A stretch of 64,000 nucleotides of DNA from Blattabacterium sp. (Mastotermes darwiniensis) str. MADAR (lineage in GTDB: Bacteria; Bacteroidota; Bacteroidia; Flavobacteriales; Blattabacteriaceae), in the NCBI RefSeq assembly GCF_000233435.1, contig NC_016146.1, positions 221,701-285,700 on the forward strand, in the 5' to 3' direction. Position numbers and translations under genes: made by a program. The notes under the pieces were generated by a model that was not told where the DNA came from, ran no database searches, and worked only from the letters and a program-made list of their open reading frames with translations. This document shows positions 1-9,989 of the stretch, one piece after another (position 1 is the stretch's first letter; each line of letters begins with the position of its first letter).

Positions 1-188
1 ATATCATATAAATGTTTTTTTAAATCATTGATTTGTTCTTCCTTAATATTTAAACCTAATTTTTTTTGTATCTCCGCTAAAGAGAGCCAAAGTTGCCTCC
101 ATGTAGTAAACTTTTTTTTTGGAGAAAAATTATACAACATTTCTTTACTACTGTATCGTTCGATTAAAGGATTTTTATATTCTTTCAC
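1..188 (-). CDS. purB: Adenylosuccinate lyase, N-terminal part (cut by window edge)
   Basis: This is the first ~62 codons of PurB, which catalyses two fumarate-releasing steps of purine synthesis (SAICAR to AICAR, adenylosuccinate to AMP). The N-terminus reads YKNPLIERYSSKEM, then FSPKKKFTTWRQLWLSLAEI and QKKLGL, the typical start of the family. No ATG is available: an in-frame TAA lies about 13 codons upstream, so GTG at 188 is the likely start. It begins 23 bases after the purA stop on the same strand, so purA and purB are probably cotranscribed. The rest of the gene lies beyond position 1. Identification is firm; the start is inferred. Confidence 0.88.
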   Translation of the reverse strand, partial: MKEYKNPLIERYSSKEMLYNFSPKKKFTTWRQLWLSLAEIQKKLGLNIKEEQINDLKKHLYD

Positions 189-211
189 AAGAAATGATTT
201 TTTTGTAAATA

Positions 212-1516
212 TTAAGAAAAAATTTTAAAAAAAGAAGATTTATTTTTGATAATGTTTTGATTTCTCTCAGAACCTACAGAAATTAATAGAATCTCCAAAT
301 TTAAATAACTTTCTATAAAATTAACATATTTTTTGCAATTTTTTGGCAAATACTCATACTCATATATATGAGATATATCTTTTTTCCAACCAGGAAAATC
401 TATATAAATAGCTTCTACCTTTTCTTCAAACAATTCTATGCTTGCTGGAAAATATTGGATTCTTTTTCCATTTATTTTGTATTCTACACACACTTTAATG
501 AATTCCAATTCACTTAAAACATCCATCTTTGTAATGATTAAATGAGTAATTCCATTAATCATGCAGGAATACTTTAGGGATAGAAGATCCAACCATCCGC
601 ATCTTCTTGGTCTATTGGTGGTTGATCCATATTCATTTCCCCTTCGACGGATTATATCGCTCATATTATTCCTAATCTCTGTAGGAAAAGGGCCAGAACC
701 TACACGTGTACAGTAAGATTTTGCTACTCCTATAAAATTTTTTAAAAGATTAGGAGGAATTCCGGACCCTGTACATACTCCACCTGTAGAAGTTGAAGAA
801 GTAGTAACATATGGGTAAGTCCCATAATTTATATCCAATAGCATAGCTTGAGCTCCTTCAAATAAAATTTTTTTTCCTTTATGAAAAGCGTTATGTATCT
901 CATATACAGAATCTATAATACGAGGAGAAAGAGTTTTCGCGTACTCTATATATTCTTCATATATGGACTGAAAGGAAATAGAGGGCCTTTTATATACTTT
1001 TGTTATAATTTTATTTTTATAATCTATGTTTTCCTTTAATTTTTTATAAAAAATTTTTAAATTTAAAAAGTCTAATACACGGATTCCTATACGAGCTATT
1101 TTATCTTCATAAGTAGGTCCAATTCCACGGTGTGTAGTTCCAATAGATCTATCTCCTAAATATTCTTCTTTATATTGATCCAGTAAACGATGATAAGGCA
1201 TGGTTATATGCGCACGTTTCGACAAAAAAACTTTAGAAGTATTGATCCCTATAGATTCTATATCTTTGATTTCTTGAATCAAAGATTTTGGATCTATCAC
1301 TACTCCAGGACCTATAATACATTTAATGAAAGGATAAACAACTCCAGATGGAATTAAATGAAGAATAAAATAACGATTATTAATATGAATAGAATGACCA
1401 GAATTATTTCCCCCCTGATAACGGATTACATAATCTGAATTTTTAGCAAGTAGATCTGTGATTTTTCCTTTTCCCTCGTCACCCCATTGGAGACCAACAA
1501 TAACATTTGAAGGCAT
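212..1516 (-). CDS. purA: Adenylosuccinate synthetase
   Basis: PurA joins IMP and aspartate using GTP to give adenylosuccinate, the first committed step to AMP. The N-terminal loop GLQWGDEGKGKITDLLA holds the catalytic Asp and the phosphate-binding glycines. IGTTHRGIGPTYEDK, GAQAMLLDINYGTYPYVTTS and TTNRPRRCGWLDLL are further family signatures. At 434 residues it is full length. It is followed by purB on the same strand, which uses its product, and preceded by ruvB 58 bases upstream. No damage is seen. Confidence 0.98.
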   Translation of the reverse strand: MPSNVIVGLQWGDEGKGKITDLLAKNSDYVIRYQGGNNSGHSIHINNRYFILHLIPSGVVYPFIKCIIGPGVVIDPKSLIQEIKDIESIGINTSKVFLSKRAHITMPYHRLLDQYKEEYLGDRSIGTTHRGIGPTYEDKIARIGIRVLDFLNLKIFYKKLKENIDYKNKIITKVYKRPSISFQSIYEEYIEYAKTLSPRIIDSVYEIHNAFHKGKKILFEGAQAMLLDINYGTYPYVTTSSTSTGGVCTGSGIPPNLLKNFIGVAKSYCTRVGSGPFPTEIRNNMSDIIRRRGNEYGSTTNRPRRCGWLDLLSLKYSCMINGITHLIITKMDVLSELEFIKVCVEYKINGKRIQYFPASIELFEEKVEAIYIDFPGWKKDISHIYEYEYLPKNCKKYVNFIESYLNLEILLISVGSERNQNIIKNKSSFFKIFS

Positions 1517-1574
1517 GATATCTTTTTAAATTCTTTTTTGTTTACAAATATAAATAGATAATAAAAAAATTGTT

Positions 1575-2543
1575 TTATTTTTTTTGTATTTTTCGTTTTA
1601 GATGTTCATAAGCTAACATTGTGGCCTTTCTTCCTCTAGGGGTTCTTACTAAATATCCCTCTTGAATAAGAAAAGGTTCATATACTTCTTCTATTGTATC
1701 GGAGTTTTCACTTACAGCTGTTGCTATGGTATTAATTCCCACAGGACCTCCCTTAAAGTGATCAATAATATACAGAAGAATTCTATTATCCATCTCGTCC
1801 AATCCATGTTGGTCTACATTAAGCGATTGCAATCCTAAATTACATATTTTAATATCTATAGTTCCGTTTCCTTTTATTTGAGCGAAATCACGAATTCTAC
1901 GAAGTAAAAAATTCGCTACACGTGGAGTTCCACGACTTCTATTAGCTATTTCATAAGAAGCTTCTTCGGTGATTGGAATTTTTAATATTTTGGCACTACG
2001 ATCTACAATTTTTTTTAATAATTCTTTTTGATAATAGGTTAAACGAAAATTTATTCCAAATCTAGAACGCATAGGAGCTGTCAATAAACCAGATCTTGTT
2101 GTTGCTCCTATTAAGGTAAAAGGAGATAAATCTATTTGAACTGATCGGGCATTATTGGATCCAGAATCTATTATAATATCGATTTTGTAATTTTCCATAG
2201 CAGAATACAAATATTCTTCAACTATAGGCGAAAGACGATGTATTTCATCAATAAATAAAACATCGTTTAAATTTAAATGAATAAGCAAACCGGCTAAATC
2301 TCCCGGTTTATCCAAAACAGATCCTGAAGTTACAGAGATATTTACCCCTAATTCATTAGACACTATATGAGCAAGAGTTGTTTTTCCTAATCCTGGAGGA
2401 CCATGAAATAGAATATGATCTAAGGATTCTTTTCTTTTTTTAGCCGCTTGAATAAAAATTTTTAAATTTTCTAAAACATCACGTTGTCCAACAAATTCTT
2501 TAATATTCTTTGGATTTAAAACCACTTCTAAAAGAGCTGACAC
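1575..2543 (-). CDS. ruvB: Holliday junction branch migration helicase RuvB
   Basis: RuvB is the AAA+ motor that drives branch migration of Holliday junctions with RuvA. Walker A is HGPPGLGKTTLA, Walker B is VLFIDEIHRL, sensor 1 is TLIGATTRSG, and the C-terminal winged helix ends in RTPRGRKATMLAYEHL. The protein is 322 residues, about 20 short of the usual flavobacterial length because the N-terminal tail before the KNIKEFVGQ motif is brief. Its start lies inside the annotated 3' end of surE (44-base overlap), an overlap that depends on an 11-T tract in surE. Confidence 0.97.
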   Translation of the reverse strand: MSALLEVVLNPKNIKEFVGQRDVLENLKIFIQAAKKRKESLDHILFHGPPGLGKTTLAHIVSNELGVNISVTSGSVLDKPGDLAGLLIHLNLNDVLFIDEIHRLSPIVEEYLYSAMENYKIDIIIDSGSNNARSVQIDLSPFTLIGATTRSGLLTAPMRSRFGINFRLTYYQKELLKKIVDRSAKILKIPITEEASYEIANRSRGTPRVANFLLRRIRDFAQIKGNGTIDIKICNLGLQSLNVDQHGLDEMDNRILLYIIDHFKGGPVGINTIATAVSENSDTIEEVYEPFLIQEGYLVRTPRGRKATMLAYEHLKRKIQKK

Positions 2544-3363
2544 AACCGATAAATTTTTTGTTCATAATAAGAAAAAAAAAAATTAAGATAAAATTCCATG
2601 ATCTCAAAATATTTAAAGTTGGATAATCGGTTAAATCAAATTTTATAGGAACAACAGAAACGTATCCATTTTTTAAGGCCCATTCATCAGTATCTGATTT
2701 ATTATTATCAAAATTAACAAAATCTCCGACTAACCAATAATAAGTTCTTCCTTTTGGATTATAACGTTTATCAAAACTTTCTTCCCATTTAGCTTCTGCC
2801 TGTCTGCATATTTTAATTCCTTTTATTTGTTCTTTTTTTAATTTTGGAATATTGACATTGAGACTAATATTTCCTTTTGGAATAGGATTATGAAGAATTT
2901 TATTTACAATTTTACATACATACTTTTTAGATGGTTCAAAATCGGCATTCCAATCAAAATCTAAAAGAGAAAAACCAACAGATGGTATTCCCTCTATTCC
3001 AGCTTCTATTACTGCAGAAATAGTTCCAGAATACATAATATTTATGGAAGAATTAGACCCATGATTAATTCCAGATACACAGATATCAGGTTTTCTTGGA
3101 AGAATATTACTAAGGGCTAATTTTACACAATCCACAGGAGTCCCTGAACATTCCCATTCTTTTTGATATCCATTATCAATTTGTACCGAATCACAATACA
3201 ATACCGAATCCATTGTAATGGAATGGCCTACTCCAGATTGAGGTTTATTTGGAGCAACAACATAGACATCCCCTAAAGAATTCATAGCATGAACAAGAGC
3301 TCGAATCCCTGGAGCTATAATTCCATCATCGTTTGTCACTAAAATAATCGGTTTTTTTTTCAT
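2500..3363 (-). CDS. surE: 5'/3'-nucleotidase SurE, with abnormal C-terminus
   Basis: SurE is a metal-dependent nucleotidase acting on nucleoside monophosphates. The metal site LVTNDDGIIAPGI at the N-terminus, the SGVGHSIT loop and the CVSGINHGSNSS motif are intact. Homologous sequence appears to end near LRSWNF at about residue 257. Beyond it the frame runs through an 11-T tract (plus-strand A tract 2572-2582) into about 29 unrelated residues that overlap the ruvB start. With one T fewer, translation would stop after about 266 residues, before the overlap. The tail is therefore either a real extension, a sequencing or assembly slip, or a site of polymerase slippage. Confidence 0.93.
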   Translation of the reverse strand: MKKKPIILVTNDDGIIAPGIRALVHAMNSLGDVYVVAPNKPQSGVGHSITMDSVLYCDSVQIDNGYQKEWECSGTPVDCVKLALSNILPRKPDICVSGINHGSNSSINIMYSGTISAVIEAGIEGIPSVGFSLLDFDWNADFEPSKKYVCKIVNKILHNPIPKGNISLNVNIPKLKKEQIKGIKICRQAEAKWEESFDKRYNPKGRTYYWLVGDFVNFDNNKSDTDEWALKNGYVSVVPIKFDLTDYPTLNILRSWNFILIFFFLIMNKKFIGCVSSFRSGFKSKEY

Positions 3364-3392
3364 TTTTTAATCAAGTATATTGTAATTTTATT

Positions 3393-5525
3393 ATGATTAT
3401 TCCATCTTCTAAATTTAGAAATTTAAAGTATATAATAATTGGTTTCCTTTTTACTTTTTTATTAAGCTTTTGTTCTTCAAATAATACTACTACAAAAGAA
3501 GAAGAAAAACATCGCATTATATTAAAAACCATATACCAAACACTTGATCTTTTACATCCTAGTTCCATTGATATTGACGATCATTTTTCACAAAAAGTAT
3601 ATCAAAAATATTTTGAGAATTTAGATCATCAAAAACGTTTTTTTATGCAAAAAGACATAGACAATCTCTCTTGTTATAGAGAAAAAATAGACGAGGATTG
3701 GATCAATGGAGATCCAAAATTTTTCAATATTACAATGGATTTTTTTTATCAAAGAATCAAAGATGTGGAAAATTTTTGTTTGAAAATTTTAAAAAAGCCC
3801 TTCGATTTTAATAAAAAAGAAGTATTCATCCCTGGAGAATATAAATATTTTTATCCAAAAAATAAACAAAAATGGATGGAAGAATGGAGAAAATATTTAA
3901 AATATTTGACTATTATGGAAATAGTTTCTCCATTGAATAATCCCAAAGAAAATATTTGGAAAAATCCAAAAAAAGATATTTGGAGAAATATATTTATGAA
4001 TAAAGAAGAACAATCAAGAAAAAAAGTAGAAGAGAATATACGAGAATATTTTAGAAAATTAAAAATAAGAAAAAAAAAAGATTGGTTTTCTATGTATGTA
4101 AATACTATTACCTCACAATATGATCCTCATACTATTTATTTTTCACCTAAAGAAAAGGAAAATTTTGATTTCAATATGTCTGGAGAAATAGAAGGAATTG
4201 GAGTGGAATTGAAAGAGGATAAAGGATATGCTACTATTGTAAAAATCATTGTTGGGGGACCAGCATGGAAAAGTAAAAAAATAGAAATAGGAGATAAAAT
4301 TATTCGAGTAGCAAGCAATCCAAATTCAGAATACAAGAACATTACAGGAATGTTATTGGACAACTCTATTCGTCTTATAAGAGGCAAAAAAGGGAGCAAA
4401 GTAAAATTAACAATTCAAAAAAAAGATGGCTCTATAGAAGAAGTGATACTTATTAGGGATACTATTGAAAAAAAAGAAATTTTTGCAAAAAGCGTTACAT
4501 TATTGGATGATAATAATAAGGATAAATATGGATTAATACATTTACCAGAATTTTATTTTAATCCTGAAAATAAAAATGGAAGAAATGCGGCTAAAGATAT
4601 GAGAAGAATTATTCAAGAATTAAAAAAAGAAAATATTCAAGGTCTTATTGTGGATATAAGGAATAATGGAGGTGGATCTTTAGATACTGTCGTAGAAATT
4701 GCGGGATTATTCTTAGGAAAAGTTCCCATAGTACAAGTTGGTCTTTCTGATAGAAAAAAAAAGAAAATATTAAAGAATAAAGATCCTCAAGTTCTCTGGG
4801 AAGGTCCTCTCGTGATCCTTGTAAATGAATTATCGGCTTCTGCATCCGAAATTCTTGCTTCTGCTATAGTGGATTATAAAAGAGGAATCATTGTTGGAAG
4901 CTATCAAACATATGGAAAAGGAACTGTTCAAACTTTTTATCCATTAAATAAATTTTTTTTCTTTAATGAAGAATTGGGGTATTTAAAATTTACCATAAGT
5001 AAATTTTATAGAGTCAATGGGAGTTCTACTCAATTGAAAGGCGTAAATTCAGATATCGTAATTCCAAATAATATTTCTTGTTCACTCAAAATTATGGAAA
5101 AAGATCAACCAAATTCTATGATATGGGATCGTATTGATTCTCTCAGTTTTCCATTTTGGAAAAAAGATAGAGGATATTTAGAAAAAATAAAGTTAAAAAG
5201 TATAAATCGTATAAAGAAACATCATAAATTAATGACCATGGATAAAACCATCCAATTATTAGAAAAAAGATTTCTAAATAATAAATATGTTTCTCTTAAT
5301 TGGAAAGATTTTTATTATGAAACCTTAAAAATAAAAAAAATTAACAAAGAATTTGAAACATTAAAAAACTGCTTCAATGTATATGGATTACGAGCTTTTC
5401 CTCCACGTTACAAAATTGTTTCAAAATATAAATTAGAACAAAAAGAATGGATCAATAATCTATTGAAAGATTTTCATATAGCAGAATGTGTAAATATTTT
5501 ACGAGATTTCAAGGAAATTTCATGA
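3393..5525 (+). CDS. prc: Carboxy-terminal (tail-specific) processing protease, S41A lipoprotein
   Basis: This is a periplasmic serine protease of the Prc/Tsp type. Residues 1-25 form a lipoprotein signal ending FLLSFC, with Cys as probable lipidation site. An N-terminal Prc domain is followed by a PDZ domain (about 260-345, GIGVELKEDKGYATI and GDKIIRVAS). The S41 catalytic domain has LSASASEILASAI with the nucleophilic Ser, and the catalytic Lys in TYGKGTVQTFYPL. At 710 residues it is full length. It starts 29 bases from the divergent surE and ends 5 bases before the convergent gyrA. Confidence 0.94.
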   Translation: MIIPSSKFRNLKYIIIGFLFTFLLSFCSSNNTTTKEEEKHRIILKTIYQTLDLLHPSSIDIDDHFSQKVYQKYFENLDHQKRFFMQKDIDNLSCYREKIDEDWINGDPKFFNITMDFFYQRIKDVENFCLKILKKPFDFNKKEVFIPGEYKYFYPKNKQKWMEEWRKYLKYLTIMEIVSPLNNPKENIWKNPKKDIWRNIFMNKEEQSRKKVEENIREYFRKLKIRKKKDWFSMYVNTITSQYDPHTIYFSPKEKENFDFNMSGEIEGIGVELKEDKGYATIVKIIVGGPAWKSKKIEIGDKIIRVASNPNSEYKNITGMLLDNSIRLIRGKKGSKVKLTIQKKDGSIEEVILIRDTIEKKEIFAKSVTLLDDNNKDKYGLIHLPEFYFNPENKNGRNAAKDMRRIIQELKKENIQGLIVDIRNNGGGSLDTVVEIAGLFLGKVPIVQVGLSDRKKKKILKNKDPQVLWEGPLVILVNELSASASEILASAIVDYKRGIIVGSYQTYGKGTVQTFYPLNKFFFFNEELGYLKFTISKFYRVNGSSTQLKGVNSDIVIPNNISCSLKIMEKDQPNSMIWDRIDSLSFPFWKKDRGYLEKIKLKSINRIKKHHKLMTMDKTIQLLEKRFLNNKYVSLNWKDFYYETLKIKKINKEFETLKNCFNVYGLRAFPPRYKIVSKYKLEQKEWINNLLKDFHIAECVNILRDFKEIS

Positions 5526-5530
5526 AGCGA

Positions 5531-7981
5531 TTAAACTACCTGTTTGTTATAAACTTTTTCTACATCAGCAATTTCCTCATTTTTTTTTAAATTTATCAGT
5601 TTTACTCCTTGAGTATCCCTTCCCATAACTCGTATATCCGAGACAGGAATACGTATGATAATTCCAGATTTTTTAATAATCATTAGATCATCTTGATCCG
5701 TTACTTTTTTTATAGCGATTAAACTCCCTGTTTTTTGAGTGATGTTTATTGTTTTTATCCCTTTTCCTCCACGATTAGTAATTCGGTAATCTTTTAAATT
5801 GGATCTTTTTCCAAATCCTTTATCAGAAACCACCAATAAATGTTGTCCTTTTTCCTCTTTCTCTAAACATATCATTCCAATTACAGAGTCTTCCGGAATG
5901 GTTAAATTAATACCTATAACTCCAGAAGACATTCTTCCAGTTGAACGAACTTTATCTTCTGAAAAACGAATTATTTTTCCACTTTTTACAGCAATAAAAA
6001 TATGACTATTTCCCTTAATTAAGATAGCTTCTAATAAGGAATCTCCTTCACGAATTACAATAGCTTTGATTCCATCCTTTCTAGGACGTGAATAATGCTT
6101 CAAAGAAGTTTTTTTAACCATTCCTTTTTGAGTTACCATCATGACGTAATGATTCTTAACATACTTATTTTTTGTCAGGTCTCCAGTTAATATGTAAGCA
6201 TTCACTTTATCATCTGGTTGTAGATGAATCATATTTTGTATGGCTCTTCCTTTAGAAATTTTTGATCCTTCTGGAATTTCATAGACTCTTAACCAAAAAC
6301 ATTTCCCTTTTTCTGTAAAAATAAGTAAATATTGATGATTAGTAGCTATGAGTAGATGTTTGAAAAAATCCGATTCTCTAGCAATTGCCCCTCTATTTCC
6401 AAAACCTCCTCTTCCTTGACATTTGTATTCTGATAAAGAAGTTCTTTTGATGTATCCAGCATGAGAAATAGTCAGGACTACCTGTTCATCTTCAATAAGA
6501 TCTTCCATGTTCACTTCACTTCCTAAGTAATCAATTTGTGTGCGACGTTTATCTTGATATTTATCTTTGATATTTAAAAGTTCTTTTTTTATAATTCTCA
6601 TCCTGATAGAATGTTGTCTTAAGACATTTTCTAAAAACGCTATCTTTTTCACCAATTCTTTATGTTCTCTTTTAATCTTATCAATTTCTAAAGAAGTAAG
6701 ACTTTGTAAACGAATATCCAAAATGGATTTGGATTGATGCTTAGATAGTTTAAATTTTTGAATAAGTCTATCACAAGCTTCATTATGATCCTTAGAATCT
6801 TTGATTAATTCAATCATTTTATCTAAATGATCCAATATTGTTAAAAAACCTATCAAAGTCTGAATACGATTTTTATATTTTTTCAATTCGTATTGAGTAC
6901 GACGAATAATAACACTTTGTCTATGATCCACAAAATGTTGTATAAGATCTTTTATATTTAGTTGAACTGGTTTTCCATTAACTAAAGCAATGTTATTAAC
7001 GTTGAAATAAGTTTGTAAAGAAGTATATTTGAATAGATTATTCAATAAAACATTAGTATTTATTATATTTTGTTTCAGTACATATACTATACGTAATCCA
7101 TTCCTATCCGATTCATCACGAATTTGATAAATTCCTTCCAACTTTCCATCCTTCATTAATTCTACTGTTCTATTAATCATCTCTGATTTATTCACTTGAT
7201 AAGGGATTTCATCCACAACAATACATTGTCTTCCATGAATTTCTTCTAAATGAACCTTTGCGCGTAATACAATACGACCTTTTCCAGTATGGAAAGCTTT
7301 CTTTACGCCATCGTATCCGTAAATAATTCCTCCTGTAGGAAAATCTGGAGCTTTAATATATTCCATTATTTGTTCTACGGATATGTCATTATTATCTATA
7401 TATGCGCAAATAGCTTTTATAGTTTCTTTTAAATTATGAGGAGGAATGTTTGTGGCCATTCCTACGGCTATTCCAGAAGACCCATTGATCAAAAGATTAG
7501 GAATACGTGTAGGCAATACCGTAGGTTCTTCTAGAGAATCATCAAAATTCAGTTGCATATCCACTGTTCCTTTTTTTATGTCCAACAACATTTCTTCAGA
7601 TATTTTTTTCATCCTAACTTCCGTATAACGCATTGCTGCAGGTGGATCTGCATCTAATGAACCGAAATTTCCCTGTCCATCTATTAATGGATAACGAAGA
7701 GTCCATTTTTGCGACATACGAACCATCGTATCGTAAACGGAAATATCTCCATGCGGATGATATTTTCCCAGTACTTCTCCAACAATACGAGCCGATTTTT
7801 TATAGGAATTATTAGAAAAAATTCCTAATTGGTACATTCCATAAAGAACTCTTCTATGTACAGGTTTTAATCCATCTCTTGCGTCAGGAAGAGCTCTGGA
7901 TACAATAACGGACATAGAATAATCTATGTAGGAGGATTTCATTTCATCTTCAATATTAATAGAAATTAATTTTTCTCCCAT
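5531..7981 (-). CDS. gyrA: DNA gyrase subunit A
   Basis: GyrA is the DNA breakage-reunion subunit of gyrase. The start [24 protein letters not shown] is family-typical. An upstream in-frame ATG at 8026 would add 15 unrelated residues, so ATG at 7981 is preferred. The active tyrosine sits in [12 protein letters not shown]. The C-terminal beta-pinwheel contains [10 protein letters not shown] where the GyrA box is expected, and repeated blades such as GRAIQNM and [12 protein letters not shown]. This start gives 816 residues. The short gap to aroB on the same strand suggests cotranscription. Confidence 0.97.
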   Translation of the reverse strand: MGEKLISINIEDEMKSSYIDYSMSVIVSRALPDARDGLKPVHRRVLYGMYQLGIFSNNSYKKSARIVGEVLGKYHPHGDISVYDTMVRMSQKWTLRYPLIDGQGNFGSLDADPPAAMRYTEVRMKKISEEMLLDIKKGTVDMQLNFDDSLEEPTVLPTRIPNLLINGSSGIAVGMATNIPPHNLKETIKAICAYIDNNDISVEQIMEYIKAPDFPTGGIIYGYDGVKKAFHTGKGRIVLRAKVHLEEIHGRQCIVVDEIPYQVNKSEMINRTVELMKDGKLEGIYQIRDESDRNGLRIVYVLKQNIINTNVLLNNLFKYTSLQTYFNVNNIALVNGKPVQLNIKDLIQHFVDHRQSVIIRRTQYELKKYKNRIQTLIGFLTILDHLDKMIELIKDSKDHNEACDRLIQKFKLSKHQSKSILDIRLQSLTSLEIDKIKREHKELVKKIAFLENVLRQHSIRMRIIKKELLNIKDKYQDKRRTQIDYLGSEVNMEDLIEDEQVVLTISHAGYIKRTSLSEYKCQGRGGFGNRGAIARESDFFKHLLIATNHQYLLIFTEKGKCFWLRVYEIPEGSKISKGRAIQNMIHLQPDDKVNAYILTGDLTKNKYVKNHYVMMVTQKGMVKKTSLKHYSRPRKDGIKAIVIREGDSLLEAILIKGNSHIFIAVKSGKIIRFSEDKVRSTGRMSSGVIGINLTIPEDSVIGMICLEKEEKGQHLLVVSDKGFGKRSNLKDYRITNRGGKGIKTINITQKTGSLIAIKKVTDQDDLMIIKKSGIIIRIPVSDIRVMGRDTQGVKLINLKKNEEIADVEKVYNKQVV

Positions 7982-8030
7982 CTTTTTATTTATTTTTTTT
8001 GCATAATTTAAAGAAAATATTATCAATCAA

Positions 8031-9113
8031 TTAGTTTCTTTGTAAGAAACTTTCCTTGATTAAGGAATAAGGAACCTGACAGTTGTAGGAGCAAATCCCT
8101 ATTTCCTTTAATAAAGAAAACTGTATTTTATTCATTTCATTTTTTTTATCATGCTCCATGATTGAAAATATTTGATCCATTTCTGAATCAGATATTTTTT
8201 TAAGTGGATACATTCCAGAAAGAATAGATTTTATTTCTTGATAATCTTCTATGGATAACCCATTTATTTTGTGAGAAATCCAAGATTCATAAACCATTCC
8301 CATAGCAATAGCTATCCCATGTAAAATTTTTTTTTTAGAATCCATAAAATAACTTTCTAAAGCATGACCTATAGTATGTCCAAAATTAAGAATTTTTCTT
8401 AATCCTTTTTCTTTAGGATCTTTTTCTACAATTTTATTTTTTATCAATATGGATTGATAAATTAAATCATCCCATTTATTATTTTTATTATTTTTCATAT
8501 CGATCCAAAAATTTTTATCTGCTATTAATCCATGTTTAAACATTTCGGCCATTCCTGAAATCAATTCTTTTTCAGGAAGAGTTTTTAAAAATATAGGATC
8601 GATGATCAAAAATTCTGGAGGGTTAAAAGATCCTATTTCATTTTTAATGGATTCTAAATTAACCCCCGTTTTGCCTCCTATAGAGGCATCTACCATTCCT
8701 AATAACGTTGTAGGAATATTAATGAAACGAACTCCTCTTTTAAATACAGAAGCTACAAATCCACCAATATCTGTAATAACACCTCCTCCTAAATTAATCA
8801 TTAAACTATTTCTATTGGCCTTTAAATTTTCCATATCTTTCCATATCTTAATACAGGTATAAATATTTTTTTCTTTTTCTCCTGACTTAATTTTAATGAC
8901 ATTGGATCTTTCTAAAAGATTTATATGAGATAAAAGAATTGGAAGACAATGTATATAGGTACAATGATCCACTAAAATAAATGTATTCTCTATAGGATAC
9001 ACCTCATTAAGAAGATAATTTTTCAATTTATTATAAGCCTCTTCATTAAAGAAGATATTTGTTTCGAACAACGACATACATGAATGCTTTCTTTTTAGAA
9101 CAAAATTAATCAA
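8031..9113 (-). CDS. aroB: 3-Dehydroquinate synthase
   Basis: AroB converts DAHP to 3-dehydroquinate, the second shikimate step towards aromatic amino acids, which the symbiont is expected to supply to its host. The NAD-binding region NLGGGVITDIGGFVAS and the IPTTLLGMVDASIGGKTGVN motif are present. Zn ligands are visible in GMAEMFKHGLIAD and LNFGHTIGHALE. The 360-residue length is normal. An internal ATG about 12 residues in is a possible alternative start. Confidence 0.97.
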   Translation of the reverse strand: MINFVLKRKHSCMSLFETNIFFNEEAYNKLKNYLLNEVYPIENTFILVDHCTYIHCLPILLSHINLLERSNVIKIKSGEKEKNIYTCIKIWKDMENLKANRNSLMINLGGGVITDIGGFVASVFKRGVRFINIPTTLLGMVDASIGGKTGVNLESIKNEIGSFNPPEFLIIDPIFLKTLPEKELISGMAEMFKHGLIADKNFWIDMKNNKNNKWDDLIYQSILIKNKIVEKDPKEKGLRKILNFGHTIGHALESYFMDSKKKILHGIAIAMGMVYESWISHKINGLSIEDYQEIKSILSGMYPLKKISDSEMDQIFSIMEHDKKNEMNKIQFSLLKEIGICSYNCQVPYSLIKESFLQRN

Positions 9114-9129
9114 TTTTAGATGATTATTA

Positions 9130-9249
9130 TTAATCGATAAAGTGATAGATTTTGTATAACCAAAAAATTAAAAAAATGAAAAAAACAATTAGGAAAAATA
9201 TATTTGGTCCCCATCCTAAAATATCAATAAATTTGAACAAATATTCCAT
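9130..9249 (-). CDS. 39-residue single-pass membrane protein, unknown function
   Basis: A short frame runs from ATG at 9249 to TAA at 9130. The product begins MEYLFKFIDILGWGPN, continues in one hydrophobic span (about residues 17-33, IFFLIVFFIFLIFWLY) and ends KIYHFID. It lies immediately upstream of aroB on the same strand and fills an otherwise empty gap. The layout of a short head, a Trp-Gly turn and one helix resembles tiny conserved flavobacterial membrane proteins such as DUF6341, but this match is from memory and uncertain. No function can be assigned. Confidence 0.5.
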   Translation of the reverse strand: MEYLFKFIDILGWGPNIFFLIVFFIFLIFWLYKIYHFID

Positions 9250-9329
9250 AAAAATAAATATTTTTAGAATCTATTTAAATTTTCTATAGCTTTATAGGAT
9301 CGTACTCAATCAATATAAAAAAAAATAAA

Positions 9330-9983
9330 ATGTCAGATATTTGGGATTTTTTTCAGCATTTGTTCAATCCTAGATGGATTTTTTTCTATTTTGGAAATAC
9401 GGCTTTATTTATTCTTTTAGCCATTGTTTTTGCAGAAACAGGGTTCTTTATCGGTTTTTTCTTACCCGGAGATTCTTTGTTATTTACTGCTGGAATTTTT
9501 GGAGAAGACTTATGTAAAAATTTTTACAATGTTCCTTTTTTTGTTATTATTTTAATTGTTTCAATAGTTGCTATTCTTGGAAATATGCAAGGATATTGGA
9601 TAGGATATAAATCTGGAAATTTATTGTATAAAAAAAAGGATACCCTTCTTTTTAAAAAAAAACATTTTATCATAGCAAAATTATTTTATAATAAATACAA
9701 AACAACGGCTCTTATCATGAGTCGATTTCTTCCAATTCTTCGTACTTTTTCTCCCATTGTAGCAGGTGCTATACGTGTGGATTTTAAAAAATTTATGATT
9801 TATAATATTATCGGAGCTATTTCTTGGGCTTCTCCAATAATGTTAGCTGGACATTACTTAGATAAAAGTTTCCCAGAATTAAAGAATCATTTGGAATGGA
9901 TCATTTTTATGATTGTTTTAATGACTACGTTTCCAGTATTCCTTAAACTAAGAATCATAAAAAAGAAAAAAGTACTTATCTAA
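9330..9983 (+). CDS. DedA family membrane protein
   Basis: This is a SNARE-associated/DedA-type integral membrane protein. The family is linked to membrane homeostasis, and some members act as polyprenyl-phosphate or phospholipid flippases. The signature FAETGFFIGFFLPGDSLLFTAGIF lies at about residues 30-55, and SRFLPILRTFSPIVAGA is the second conserved re-entrant segment (about 130-147). Hydrophobic spans occur near residues 20-40, 65-85, 155-175 and 188-205. The 217-residue length is typical. It is convergent with tadA, 6 bases away. The substrate cannot be told from sequence. Confidence 0.9.
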   Translation: MSDIWDFFQHLFNPRWIFFYFGNTALFILLAIVFAETGFFIGFFLPGDSLLFTAGIFGEDLCKNFYNVPFFVIILIVSIVAILGNMQGYWIGYKSGNLLYKKKDTLLFKKKHFIIAKLFYNKYKTTALIMSRFLPILRTFSPIVAGAIRVDFKKFMIYNIIGAISWASPIMLAGHYLDKSFPELKNHLEWIIFMIVLMTTFPVFLKLRIIKKKKVLI

Positions 9984-9989
9984 TATGGA

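Noticed and set aside
28-228. A plus-strand frame of 66 codons at the window start
   Set aside because: It is antisense to the N-terminus of purB, whose minus-strand translation matches adenylosuccinate lyase clearly.
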